The notes beneath the pieces are model-generated. The model was given only the letters and a program-made list of their open reading frames with translations. It did no database searches and was not told where the DNA came from. DNA of 5,874 nt from CAZART01 sp964487555 (GTDB lineage Bacteria > Bacteroidota > Rhodothermia > Rhodothermales > VXPQ01): contig CAZART010000211.1 of the NCBI GenBank assembly GCA_964487555.1, forward strand, positions 1 through 5,874, in the 5' to 3' direction. Positions 1-5,874 of the stretch are shown here, piece after piece (within the stretch, counting starts at the first letter, position 1; each line of letters opens with the position of its first letter). The translations under genes and the position numbers were made by a program.

Positions 1-2228
1 CTGAATCCGTCGTTGTCGTTCCACCCCTCGCCGCTTAGACCGGCGTGATAACAGCCGTTGCCCGGTCCGACCCGAGCCACCGTCGTTTGCGACTGTGGAC
101 GCTGATAGGTGAATTCGCGCCGCTCGCCGGCCTCGAGGCCGGCGACGTTCTGGCTGGCCACTTCCTGCCTTCCGTAGAATAGCTTGATCGTGAACGGCCC
201 CGTCACGTCGACACTCGATGAGTTGTCCACACCCCACCGAAGGTCCGGAACCGTGATCTGCTGCGTGTTCGAGGTCGGCTGGTTGGCGCGATCAATCTCT
301 CCTTGCGGGATCCCCTGGCAAAAGGCCGAGTCGTTGAAGGGGTCGAGCGCCGTGAAAATGTCGCCGTTGGCGTCCATCGTCGTCGCCGCGCCCACGACGT
401 AGGGTGTACCCACAAACGGCATCGGTTGCAGGTCGGGCCGCGCGGGCGTGCGGCCGCCGCGCCGCGGCGGTGGGGCCGGTGCCCGTCCTCCGGACGTAAG
501 CTGCGTTGCAGCCGCCTGTACCGACCAGTTGAACTCCGGACCCATCATGCGGCCGACCTGCAGCCGTCCCGTGCCTCGGCCGTCGGCACGCACGGCGGGC
601 ACGTCGATTTTAACGTGGAGATAATCCCACAGCGCTCTCCCAGCCTGTCCCGATCCTCGACTCTCGATGGTTGCGGTGGCGCCGCGGGGGAGTCCGGTAA
701 TCGACGTAACGGCAATCAGACCCTTGCCGCGAAACGTGACGTTGTTCGTGCCCGAATGGAGCGGGAAATCCTGCGAGGGGGTCGCGATCGGGATGCCGTG
801 ATATCCCCCGGTATATCCGGTGATGACATTCTCCAGCTCGAGCGTTCCGACCAACGCCGCCGCGATCTGATTGCCGGTATATCCGGCGCCTTCAAGTGAG
901 CTCTGGATGGCGGCATCCGATGCGTCGTAAAGGGCGCGCAGAAGTTCTGCGAGAGCGGACGCACTGGCATTGAAGCCGTCCTTGAGGGCGAGGGCAACCT
1001 CGTTCATTCCATAGCCGGCCGCTTCAAACCACTGCCCGGCCTGCTCCATGGAAGCACCGTATGTCTGTTGCAGAGCAGCGACGAGCTGCCCGGCTGAGTA
1101 CCCGGCCTGCCTCATCCAGGTCGTCGCTTGCTGGGCGCCGGCATTGAACGTGTCCTTGAGCGCCTGCAGGGCCTGTCCCGCCGCCACGCCGCCCTGCTCA
1201 AAAAATTCGGCGATCTGCTGCCCGGACGTGTTGTAGACCTCATTCAGGGCGTCGGCGATGGAGGAAGCCGTGTAGCCGGCCTGCATCAGCAGCGCGAAGG
1301 CCTGGGCAGCCGACTGGTTGTAGCGGCTTTGCAGAACCTGGACCAGCTGACGAAAACGATCGCCCGAACATCCCGCTATGCCGCACACTTCGAATTGAAG
1401 CGCTTCGATGAACCCGGCCGCGGTGAGATTAAACTTCGTCTGAAGCGCCTGGGCAATCTGGCTGATGCTGAAACCGGCCTGGTTCAGCCATTGGGCGGCT
1501 TGACCCGCGCCGGCATCAAACGCATCGATGAGTCCCTGCGTAACATGCGTCGCGTTATAATTGGCCTGCTTCAGCCATGTCGCCACCTCCTCGCCGCTCG
1601 CGTTAAACGCGTCTTTGAGGCCCTGTGCCGTATAGCGCGCCCAGACGCCGGCCTGCGACATCCACGCGGCCACCTCCTGGCCGGAGGCGTTGAAGGCGTC
1701 CTTCAGTCCGCCGGCGATCTGCTCGGCGGTGAAACCGGCCGCCTTTAAAAGCTCCGCTACCTGGGCGCCGGTCTGGTTAAAGGTCGAGATCAGCTGCGCG
1801 GCTATGTCCTCGACGTCGACCCCCGCCTCTTTCAGGTTTCCGACCAGCTGCTCCGGCGACGCGAAGCTCTGGGTACCGCACTCTGCGTTGTAGAGCGTCA
1901 CCCCACTGCCGTACTCGCCGGATGCCGGGTCGCGGGCTCCGGAGGAATTGAGCGTCACCCACTTCTTACCGTAAGGAAACCAGAGATTGGTGATCTCGAC
2001 GTCGACCGGTGTATTTTTCCTGTTTTCGATGTAGAGGATCTGCGACTGGCTGATCGCCGTCGATTCGCCCTCATCAAGATAGACGGTAGCACCCGACTCA
2101 CTGTTCGACGTGCTGTACCTGTAGTACACTTCGCATTCATTGGCGGCGAGGGCCGGCGGTGCCACGGTCATACCGATCAGGCAAACGGCAACGAGGCTCG
2201 CCATCATGGAGGCTGTTCGTGCTTTCAT
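1..2228 (-). CDS. Secreted helical-repeat protein with CARDB-like domain (partial, C-terminus off the left edge)
   Basis: I translated the frame by hand. It is open from ATG 2228 to the left edge: 742 codons, no stop, C-terminus missing. Domain order: signal peptide at residues 1-29 (Lys/Arg start, hydrophobic core, cleavage near APPALAA); a beta-rich domain at about 30-120, bracketed by C32 and C117; helical repeats of 29 residues at about 121-466 (own entry); a second beta-rich region at about 467-580; a Pro/Arg-rich linker at about 581-604 (APAPPPRRGG); then a CARDB-like domain from about 605, with the typical GPFTIKLFYGRQEV and GLEAGERREF segments. CARDB domains are Ig-like folds of bacterial surface and adhesion proteins. 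An in-frame ATG at 2285 is rejected as the start because only 2228 puts the signal peptide at the N-terminus. There is no Shine-Dalgarno; the bases before the ATG are A/T-rich. The likely role is a surface or extracellular scaffold or binding protein. This is inferred from architecture, and no enzymatic motif is visible. The coding call is firm; the exact function is unknown. Confidence 0.93.
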   Translation of the reverse strand, partial: MKARTASMMASLVAVCLIGMTVAPPALAANECEVYYRYSTSNSESGATVYLDEGESTAISQSQILYIENRKNTPVDVEITNLWFPYGKKWVTLNSSGARDPASGEYGSGVTLYNAECGTQSFASPEQLVGNLKEAGVDVEDIAAQLISTFNQTGAQVAELLKAAGFTAEQIAGGLKDAFNASGQEVAAWMSQAGVWARYTAQGLKDAFNASGEEVATWLKQANYNATHVTQGLIDAFDAGAGQAAQWLNQAGFSISQIAQALQTKFNLTAAGFIEALQFEVCGIAGCSGDRFRQLVQVLQSRYNQSAAQAFALLMQAGYTASSIADALNEVYNTSGQQIAEFFEQGGVAAGQALQALKDTFNAGAQQATTWMRQAGYSAGQLVAALQQTYGASMEQAGQWFEAAGYGMNEVALALKDGFNASASALAELLRALYDASDAAIQSSLEGAGYTGNQIAAALVGTLELENVITGYTGGYHGIPIATPSQDFPLHSGTNNVTFRGKGLIAVTSITGLPRGATATIESRGSGQAGRALWDYLHVKIDVPAVRADGRGTGRLQVGRMMGPEFNWSVQAAATQLTSGGRAPAPPPRRGGRTPARPDLQPMPFVGTPYVVGAATTMDANGDIFTALDPFNDSAFCQGIPQGEIDRANQPTSNTQQITVPDLRWGVDNSSSVDVTGPFTIKLFYGRQEVASQNVAGLEAGERREFTYQRPQSQTTVARVGPGNGCYHAGLSGEGWNDNDGF
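808..886. repeat. Two identical 13-bp copies, 66 bp apart, in coding sequence
   Basis: The 13-base word ccggtatatccgg occurs at 808-820 and again at 874-886. Both copies lie in the same frame of the minus-strand gene and encode Gly-Tyr-Thr-Gly with identical codons. They sit at the end of the helical array and the start of the next domain. The word is nearly palindromic. The simplest reading is a short duplicated peptide motif and not a regulatory site. Confidence 0.4.
843..1826 (-). repeat. Array of about eleven 29-residue (87-bp) helical repeats inside the helical-repeat gene
   Basis: Units begin at residues 135, 164, 193, 222, 251, 280, 317, 346, 375, 404 and 448, whose first codons have leftmost bases 1824, 1737, 1650, 1563, 1476, 1389, 1278, 1191, 1104, 1017 and 885. 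Nine steps are exactly 29 residues or close variants. The sixth unit is 37 and the tenth is 44. Counting from the Ala-Gly that opens most units, position 3 is usually aromatic or Val, position 12 is always Leu, and position 16 is Phe or Tyr in all ten full units. It is often followed by Asn-Ala-Ser, and position 26 is Trp in five units. A typical core is GLKDAFNASG. The pattern predicts two short amphipathic helices per unit, giving a solenoid. The units are diverged in DNA apart from a few stretches, so this is an old protein repeat and not a recent DNA expansion. I cannot name the family. Confidence 0.9.
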
Positions 2229-2634
2229 GGCTCTATTATTTGTAGTTGAACGACTCTGTGCCCTATTCACGGCCGGCCGGATCATCGGACGGCTCTTCCG
2301 TCTCGGAGCTCGGGAAGGATCTCGGTATCGCACCTTGCCTGAGTACGATCCCTTAACCTTTCTATCGCAAAAGCGGCGTGAGGCGTATCAAACCAACGGC
2401 GGGCACGCCGACATCTCGGGAATCCACCCCCGGAAATCTGCCGTAGCCTCAAGCGGCGCTCGCCGGCACGCCGGCCTTCCTCGCATCGAATCACTCGATC
2501 ACGCGCATCAACGGCTCTAACGCTACAGGTTCGGACGTGGGCCGTCGACATCGAGGCATTCGCTTGATATTTGTAGGCGTTATCTGCTTCTTCTTCCATC
2601 TGCCTCAGTTTTTTATGCAATTCGGAGATGAGTC
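2229..2634. other. Divergent intergenic region carrying the upstream sequences of two secreted-protein genes
   Basis: About 406 bp separate the divergent starts at 2228 (minus) and 2635 (plus). The region should contain both promoters. I see no convincing sigma-70 boxes. On the plus strand GATATTTG at 2566-2573 differs by one base from the Bacteroidota -7 consensus TAnnTTTG and lies 61 bp before the start, but no clear -33 element accompanies it. The minus-strand gene has an A/T-rich stretch (TACAAATAATAG) just before its ATG. Short GC-rich inverted repeats occur, for example GCCGG/CCGGC around 2462-2475. Open frames here (2140-2520 plus, 2282-2620 minus, 2537-2788 plus) give Arg-rich, family-less translations or overlap real genes. 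I do not call them. No tRNA, riboswitch or IS ends were seen. Confidence 0.6.
2624..2627 (+). promoter_or_regulatory. Ribosome binding site (GGAG) of the T9SS repeat protein gene
   Basis: GGAG lies seven bases before ATG 2635, a normal spacing. It supports that start over the out-of-frame ATG at 2628. Neither minus-strand gene has a comparable site. Confidence 0.45.
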
Positions 2635-4245
2635 ATGCACATTCGATACAGCCTTCTCGCCGCTCTGTTTGCGTGTCTCGTCCTCGCGACTTCGGCCCGG
2701 AGCCAGCATGCTCAGGAAGATCTGGATCTGTTGTCAGGCCGGCACCCGGACCTTTTACAGGATCTTAGAGCCGAGCGACCGGGCATAAGTCTGATCTACG
2801 GCGCACACCCCGGGCACGCACTATGGAGCACGGGCGAGAAGATGCGCCCCGGCACGTATGCCGCGAGCGCGGCCCAGGTCTGGCTTTTGTCAGAACAGTT
2901 GAGTCAGCAGTGGGACGTCGCCGAGGGCGTGTGGATCGACGAATCCCGCGTAACAATATCTCGCGACGAAGTCGGATTTGAGACCGAGCTGCTGATCGAG
3001 GATTGGGAGGCGGAGACGGAATCGTGGGCGCCGACCCTGCGCGTGACGACGGAGCGCGATGCCGACGGTCGAGCCGTTGAAATTTTCTACGAAGAGTGGG
3101 AAGCCGGCGCGAATGACGGAGAAGGGGACTGGTTACCGAGTCTGCGGAATGAGTTTAGCTACAACGCGCAGGGCAGGAGATTGATGAATACCACGGAATT
3201 CTGGGACGAGGACGCGGAAGTGTTCGAGATCATATTTCGCACGACGCGGACGTATGACGATAGTGGTGAAATCGTCCTCGAGCGGCTGTTCGAGTCGGCG
3301 CTATTCGGCACTCTCGAGCCCAGCATCTTGCGCAACTTTACGTACAACGACGACGGCCGCGTCGTCGAAGAGCTTATCCAGAATTACAATACGGCGGCGG
3401 CGGAGTGGGAAAACTCGGGACTGGAACAGAATACCTACGACAATAACGGCGCTGTCGTCGAAGAGCTCGTGCAGGCTTGGGATCCGGCGGCAGACGGCGG
3501 TGCGGGCGGCTGGGTCAATGAGGATCGTACGCTGACCAGGTACACACCCGATTCCGCTAATCGTACCGAAATTGAGGAAACGGATCAGATATGGGATTCG
3601 ACCGCCGAAGGCGGCGGGGGCGCCTGGATCAACGACGAGCGTAATGTGATCACGTATTCATCGACCGAGATTGTAGACACGGATCAAATTTGGGACCCGA
3701 CGGCCGACGGCGATGCGGGTGCCTGGATTAACGAAGAGCGTTCGATCGATCGCTTTGGCGCCGCAGGCGAGTACCTCGAAACGATCGATCAGGTCTGGGA
3801 TGCCGCGGCCGGTGGCGCCTGGGTCAACGAGGAACGCGGTACGGTGGAGCGAGACGAGAACGACCTGGTGGTCGTAAACCTCTGGGAGACGTGGGACGGA
3901 ACGGTCTGGGTCAACGAAAGCCGTCTATTGATGACCTACGAGGACTTCACGCGGACGGCGGTTGAGGACGAGGATCCGAGGGGCCTCTTCCGGCTCGATG
4001 CGAACTATCCGAATCCCTTCCGCGATAAGACGACCCTTCGTTTTACGCTCTCGGCCCCGGAGCACGTCACCCTTGAAGTTTTCGACCTGCTCGGACGCCG
4101 CATCACCACGCTCGTCGATGCCTTCACGCCGACGGGCACCCACCAGGTCACGATGGAGGGTGCCCACCTGGCCGGCGGGCTCTACGTCTATCGCCTTCGC
4201 GGCGAACACACGCAGGCGTCCCGAACGATGCTTGTCGTGAAATAG
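2635..4245 (+). CDS. Secreted Trp-rich repeat protein with T9SS type A C-terminal sorting domain
   Basis: A complete protein of 536 residues. Residues 1-23 form a signal peptide (MHIRYSLLAALF..., cleavage near SARSQ). Residues 24-97 form a short N-terminal region. Residues 98-443 hold about ten repeats of 29-38 residues, with cores such as WVNEER and DQIWDPTADG (own entry). Residues 452-536 are the sorting tail: NYPNPF at 457-462, then a beta-sandwich with DLLGRR, a Gly-rich turn LAGGLYVYRL, and a final LVVK. In this family the signal peptide takes the protein through the Sec system. The tail is then read by the type IX secretion machine in the outer membrane, and usually removed as the protein is released or attached to surface lipopolysaccharide. 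The repeat body is acidic, rich in Trp, Asp and Glu, and has no catalytic motif, which fits a structural or binding role. The GGAG site and signal peptide support this start. Export is well supported; the ligand is unknown. Confidence 0.95.
   Translation: MHIRYSLLAALFACLVLATSARSQHAQEDLDLLSGRHPDLLQDLRAERPGISLIYGAHPGHALWSTGEKMRPGTYAASAAQVWLLSEQLSQQWDVAEGVWIDESRVTISRDEVGFETELLIEDWEAETESWAPTLRVTTERDADGRAVEIFYEEWEAGANDGEGDWLPSLRNEFSYNAQGRRLMNTTEFWDEDAEVFEIIFRTTRTYDDSGEIVLERLFESALFGTLEPSILRNFTYNDDGRVVEELIQNYNTAAAEWENSGLEQNTYDNNGAVVEELVQAWDPAADGGAGGWVNEDRTLTRYTPDSANRTEIEETDQIWDSTAEGGGGAWINDERNVITYSSTEIVDTDQIWDPTADGDAGAWINEERSIDRFGAAGEYLETIDQVWDAAAGGAWVNEERGTVERDENDLVVVNLWETWDGTVWVNESRLLMTYEDFTRTAVEDEDPRGLFRLDANYPNPFRDKTTLRFTLSAPEHVTLEVFDLLGRRITTLVDAFTPTGTHQVTMEGAHLAGGLYVYRLRGEHTQASRTMLVVK
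2926..3963 (+). repeat. About ten tandem Trp-rich repeats of 29-38 residues within the T9SS protein
   Basis: Each unit runs roughly Trp-Val/Ile-Asn-Glu-x-Arg, then a Tyr-Asp/Asn-x-x-Gly turn, then Glu-rich strand residues ending in Gln-x-Trp-Asp, followed by an Ala/Gly-rich loop such as DPTADGDAG. The second Trp recurs at residues 282, 320, 353, 388 and 420. N-terminal units (residues 98-250) are badly decayed, while those from about 280 to 430 are close to each other. The Tyr-Asp-x-x-Gly turn resembles the YD/RHS-like repeats found in many Bacteroidota surface proteins. Membership in a named family is not certain. Confidence 0.85.
3988..4242 (+). other. T9SS (Por) C-terminal sorting domain
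   Basis: The last 85 residues match the type A sorting signal: Leu-Asp-x-Asn-YPNPF, a TLRFTLS strand, VTLEVFDLLGRRITTLV, a Gly-Thr-His turn, LAGGLYVYRL and a closing MLVVK. This is the best taxonomic marker in the window. It implies that the genome encodes PorU/Sov-type secretion components elsewhere. Confidence 0.92.
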
Positions 4246-4280
4246 GCTAATCCAACAGAAGTAGTGCCGAGCCTTGCCTC
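4246..4280. other. Gap between convergent genes
   Basis: Thirty-five bases lie between the two stop codons (plus-strand TAG ending at 4245, minus-strand TAA at 4283-4281). I see no stable hairpin with a T-run on either strand, so there is no recognisable intrinsic terminator. Termination may depend on Rho, or each transcript may run into the neighbour. Confidence 0.5.
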
Positions 4281-5834
4281 TTATCGCCCCTTCCGCGGCG
4301 AGGAGGCCGGCTGCACACGGACATCGGTCTGTACTTCGCCCCGTCGATCGTCGCCGATGCGCGCCGTGAACGTCACGGATGTCGTGCGCGTCATCTCGCG
4401 TGCGGTTCGCAGCGAAATGGTCTTCTCGTGCTCGCCCTTTTCAAAGCGAACCTCCCGGGGCACGCTCACCGCACGGGCATCGCTGCTCTCGAGCGACACG
4501 ACGATAGGTTCCGGTGCAGGCTCCTTCAGCCGCAGCAGCAATTTGAACAGTTCGGCAGGATGGAGATCGACGCGATCCGGCTCCATTCCCCCCAGTTGTA
4601 GGACCTTGGCACTCACGGTTAACGTGGCGGTTTTCGAGCTTGTGCCGAGCCGGGCCTCGATCGTCGCCGTCGTGGGAGCCGCAATCAGAACCGTCTCGAT
4701 CGTAAACGATTGGGTCGCTGCGCCGTTGTTGTTGGCGGTGACCGTAACGCTCGCGGGTACGACGGCGGCCACATTCGAGCTGCTGAGCTGCACGTCGGTG
4801 GTCTGATTGGGAGGCAGGAGCGCCAGGTAGACGGTCGCCGACGTGGACGAGCCGCTACCGACGGTGTTCGGGTTGATCTCTAGAGCAGTAATTTTCGGTG
4901 CCCTTACGTCGAACGACCGGACCTCCGTGTGCGCTACCAGGGCCGTCGAGCCACCGTCTTGCAAAACCCGCACCATGACCTCATGCGGGCCGCCCTGCGT
5001 CAGGGCCAGAACGACCTGGTTGGGCATGCCCGGCGAAGCCGGCACGGCCTGAAATCCGCTGGTCGAAGGTCGCTTCCAGCTCCACTCGTACGTGTACGGC
5101 TCGGCTCCGTGCGACGCCTCGACTAACACCGTCAATCCCTGATTTATCTGAGGATACATCGTCGAAAACACCATCGGAGCGACTTCGAGGGGCCGGATCA
5201 GTCGGCCCGTCGACGGATGGATGCAGCAGTCTTCCAATTGGTCCTGCACCGAATAGCCTCGAGCGGTCGCATCGGCCTCCATCGGCATCGCGTCGTGGAC
5301 GGCTCCAATGTTCTGCGTCGCCAGGAACGCCTGGAGATCCGTCTGGCTTAGATCATCCCACCACATCTTGGCGAAGGCATCGCGGCTGCCTTTTTCGCGG
5401 CACTGCTCGTAGTGGCGCAGTTCGTGAAGGATCCAGAAAAACCAGTTTTCGAGTGTCCCGCTCTGGAGCTGCGAGACGTACGATGCGTCGTTGAAGTAGA
5501 TTTTGTCGCAGTCACACGTCGCGATGTCAGGGGGCTGATGGGTGCTGTAACCGAATTGCACCTGGCTGAGGTTGGCGTTCGGAAAATGCGGAGCGAGCAG
5601 TTCCTGATATAGCGACGGCAAAGAGAACAGGGTCACGCCCAGTCCCATCTGGATCAGGTAGGCGTCAAAGAGCGCATACTTGGCCTGGCAGTCCGCCTGC
5701 TGGGCGTGGCATTTTACATCGTAAACCCCACAATTCATGTTGCAGGCCGCCACGAGGGGCTGGCCGTTGGCAGCCGGTACGCTCGCGGCCGCAAACCAGA
5801 AGGTGAGTACGATGCTGAAGCAATGCTTATTCAT
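4281..5834 (-). CDS. Secreted Cys-rich zincin-like protein (HELRH) with three Ig-like beta domains
   Basis: A complete protein of 517 residues. Residues 1-24 form a signal peptide. The region at about 25-215 is Cys-rich (C31, C35, C42, C49, C107, C109, C145, C203, C204), which suggests disulfides outside the cytoplasm. It contains H137-E-L-R-H141, an HExxH metal-binding and catalytic motif, in WILHELRHYEQC. A candidate third ligand is E186 in MPMEADATARGY. The order of a KIYF strand, the HELxHxxQ helix and a later EAD motif resembles the DUF4157-type zincin domain. Three beta domains follow: about 219-310 (PKD/Ig-like, with YTYEWSW), 312-408 (Ig-like, TALEINPNTVGSGSS) and 411-507 (similar, ending in basic residues). 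There is no type IX tail, so it probably stays in the periplasm or leaves by another route. ATG 5834 is chosen for the signal peptide; no Shine-Dalgarno precedes it. Peptidase activity is inferred from motifs, and the substrate is unknown. Alternatively it could be an inactive binding protein that keeps the fold. Confidence 0.93.
   Translation of the reverse strand: MNKHCFSIVLTFWFAAASVPAANGQPLVAACNMNCGVYDVKCHAQQADCQAKYALFDAYLIQMGLGVTLFSLPSLYQELLAPHFPNANLSQVQFGYSTHQPPDIATCDCDKIYFNDASYVSQLQSGTLENWFFWILHELRHYEQCREKGSRDAFAKMWWDDLSQTDLQAFLATQNIGAVHDAMPMEADATARGYSVQDQLEDCCIHPSTGRLIRPLEVAPMVFSTMYPQINQGLTVLVEASHGAEPYTYEWSWKRPSTSGFQAVPASPGMPNQVVLALTQGGPHEVMVRVLQDGGSTALVAHTEVRSFDVRAPKITALEINPNTVGSGSSTSATVYLALLPPNQTTDVQLSSSNVAAVVPASVTVTANNNGAATQSFTIETVLIAAPTTATIEARLGTSSKTATLTVSAKVLQLGGMEPDRVDLHPAELFKLLLRLKEPAPEPIVVSLESSDARAVSVPREVRFEKGEHEKTISLRTAREMTRTTSVTFTARIGDDRRGEVQTDVRVQPASSPRKGR
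5412..5426 (-). other. HELRH (HExxH) putative zinc site of the zincin-like protein
   Basis: Codons 137-141 encode H-E-L-R-H. In zincins the two His bind zinc and the Glu activates water. The candidate third ligand E186 is encoded at 5277-5279, 45 residues further on, a spacing compatible with a gluzincin-like arrangement. All three residues are present, so the site looks intact. Confidence 0.7.
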
Positions 5835-5874
5835 GGCTTTTGGAGGATGTGTTGATTTGCCTTTCGTGCTCAGG
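5835..5874. other. Upstream leader of the zincin-like gene (right edge)
   Basis: The forty bases before ATG 5834 contain no purine-rich Shine-Dalgarno in the minus-strand direction (the TGGAGG here is on the plus strand). No promoter can be called in this short piece. Confidence 0.3.

Noticed and set aside
303..899. Plus-strand open frame of 198 codons
   Set aside because: It lies opposite the large minus-strand gene. Its translation is Arg-rich with no domain or signal, while the other strand gives a continuous, domain-rich protein.
1128..1748. Plus-strand open frame of 206 codons with repeat-like peptide
   Set aside because: Its apparent repeats (such as HLLAARVKR and HLLAGGVEG) mirror the 87-bp periodicity of the minus-strand helical repeats. 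It is an antisense shadow.
843..1826. 87-bp periodicity considered as a CRISPR or DNA satellite array
   Set aside because: Units are contiguous, diverged in DNA and conserved only as protein in one frame, with no spacer structure.
2462..2475. GCCGG/CCGGC inverted repeat as a terminator
   Set aside because: Short stem, no following T-run and far from any gene end.
2140..2520. Plus-strand frame of 126 codons entering the intergenic region
   Set aside because: It starts inside the signal-peptide region of the minus-strand gene. It shows no ribosome site and has a low-complexity, Arg-rich second half.
2282..2620. Minus-strand frame of 112 codons in the intergenic region
   Set aside because: Very Arg-rich composition typical of chance frames in GC-rich DNA, no recognisable domain and no ribosome site.
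2537..2788. Plus-strand frame of 83 codons with a hydrophobic stretch
   Set aside because: GTG start, overlaps the well-supported T9SS gene by about 150 bp in another frame, and the hydrophobic part comes from a T-rich leader.
4264..4806. Plus-strand frame of 180 codons
   Set aside because: It is the complement of the Ig-like domains of the zincin-like gene; Ser/Thr/Val-rich composition follows from that strand.

Overview
The window holds three long genes, all predicted to be exported. Nothing in it looks mobile, RNA-coding or CRISPR-like. The organism is most likely a moderately GC-rich member of the Bacteroidota/Rhodothermota or a related phylum of the FCB group. The main reason is that the plus-strand gene ends in a typical type IX secretion (T9SS, Por) sorting domain with the YPNPF and DLLGRR motifs. 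Two of the three genes also lack a Shine-Dalgarno sequence, which is common in that group. The same tail occurs in Ignavibacteria, Calditrichota and several uncultured phyla, so the placement is tentative.

Layout. (1) Positions 1-2228, minus strand: a gene cut by the left edge, with at least 742 codons and no stop. It has a signal peptide, a disulfide-bracketed N-terminal domain, an array of about eleven alpha-helical repeats of 29 residues (87 bp), a beta-rich domain, a Pro/Arg-rich linker and a CARDB-like beta domain that runs toward the edge. Its stop codon lies outside the window, so a search for complete ORFs would miss it. (2) Positions 2229-2634: a divergent intergenic region of about 400 bp that holds the upstream regions of genes 1 and 2. 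(3) Positions 2635-4245, plus strand: a secreted protein made of about ten Trp-rich repeats of 29-38 residues plus the T9SS tail. (4) A 35-bp gap between convergent genes. (5) Positions 4281-5834, minus strand: a secreted, Cys-rich zincin-like protein with an HELRH metal-binding motif, followed by three Ig-like beta domains.

The shared theme is the envelope or outside of the cell. One gene encodes a helical-repeat/CARDB scaffold, one a repeat protein anchored or released through T9SS, and one a putative metallopeptidase with adhesion-type domains. The genes are arranged divergently and convergently, so they do not form an operon, and a joint function is only a suggestion. The most unusual element is the 29-residue helical repeat array of gene 1, which I cannot assign to a named family.
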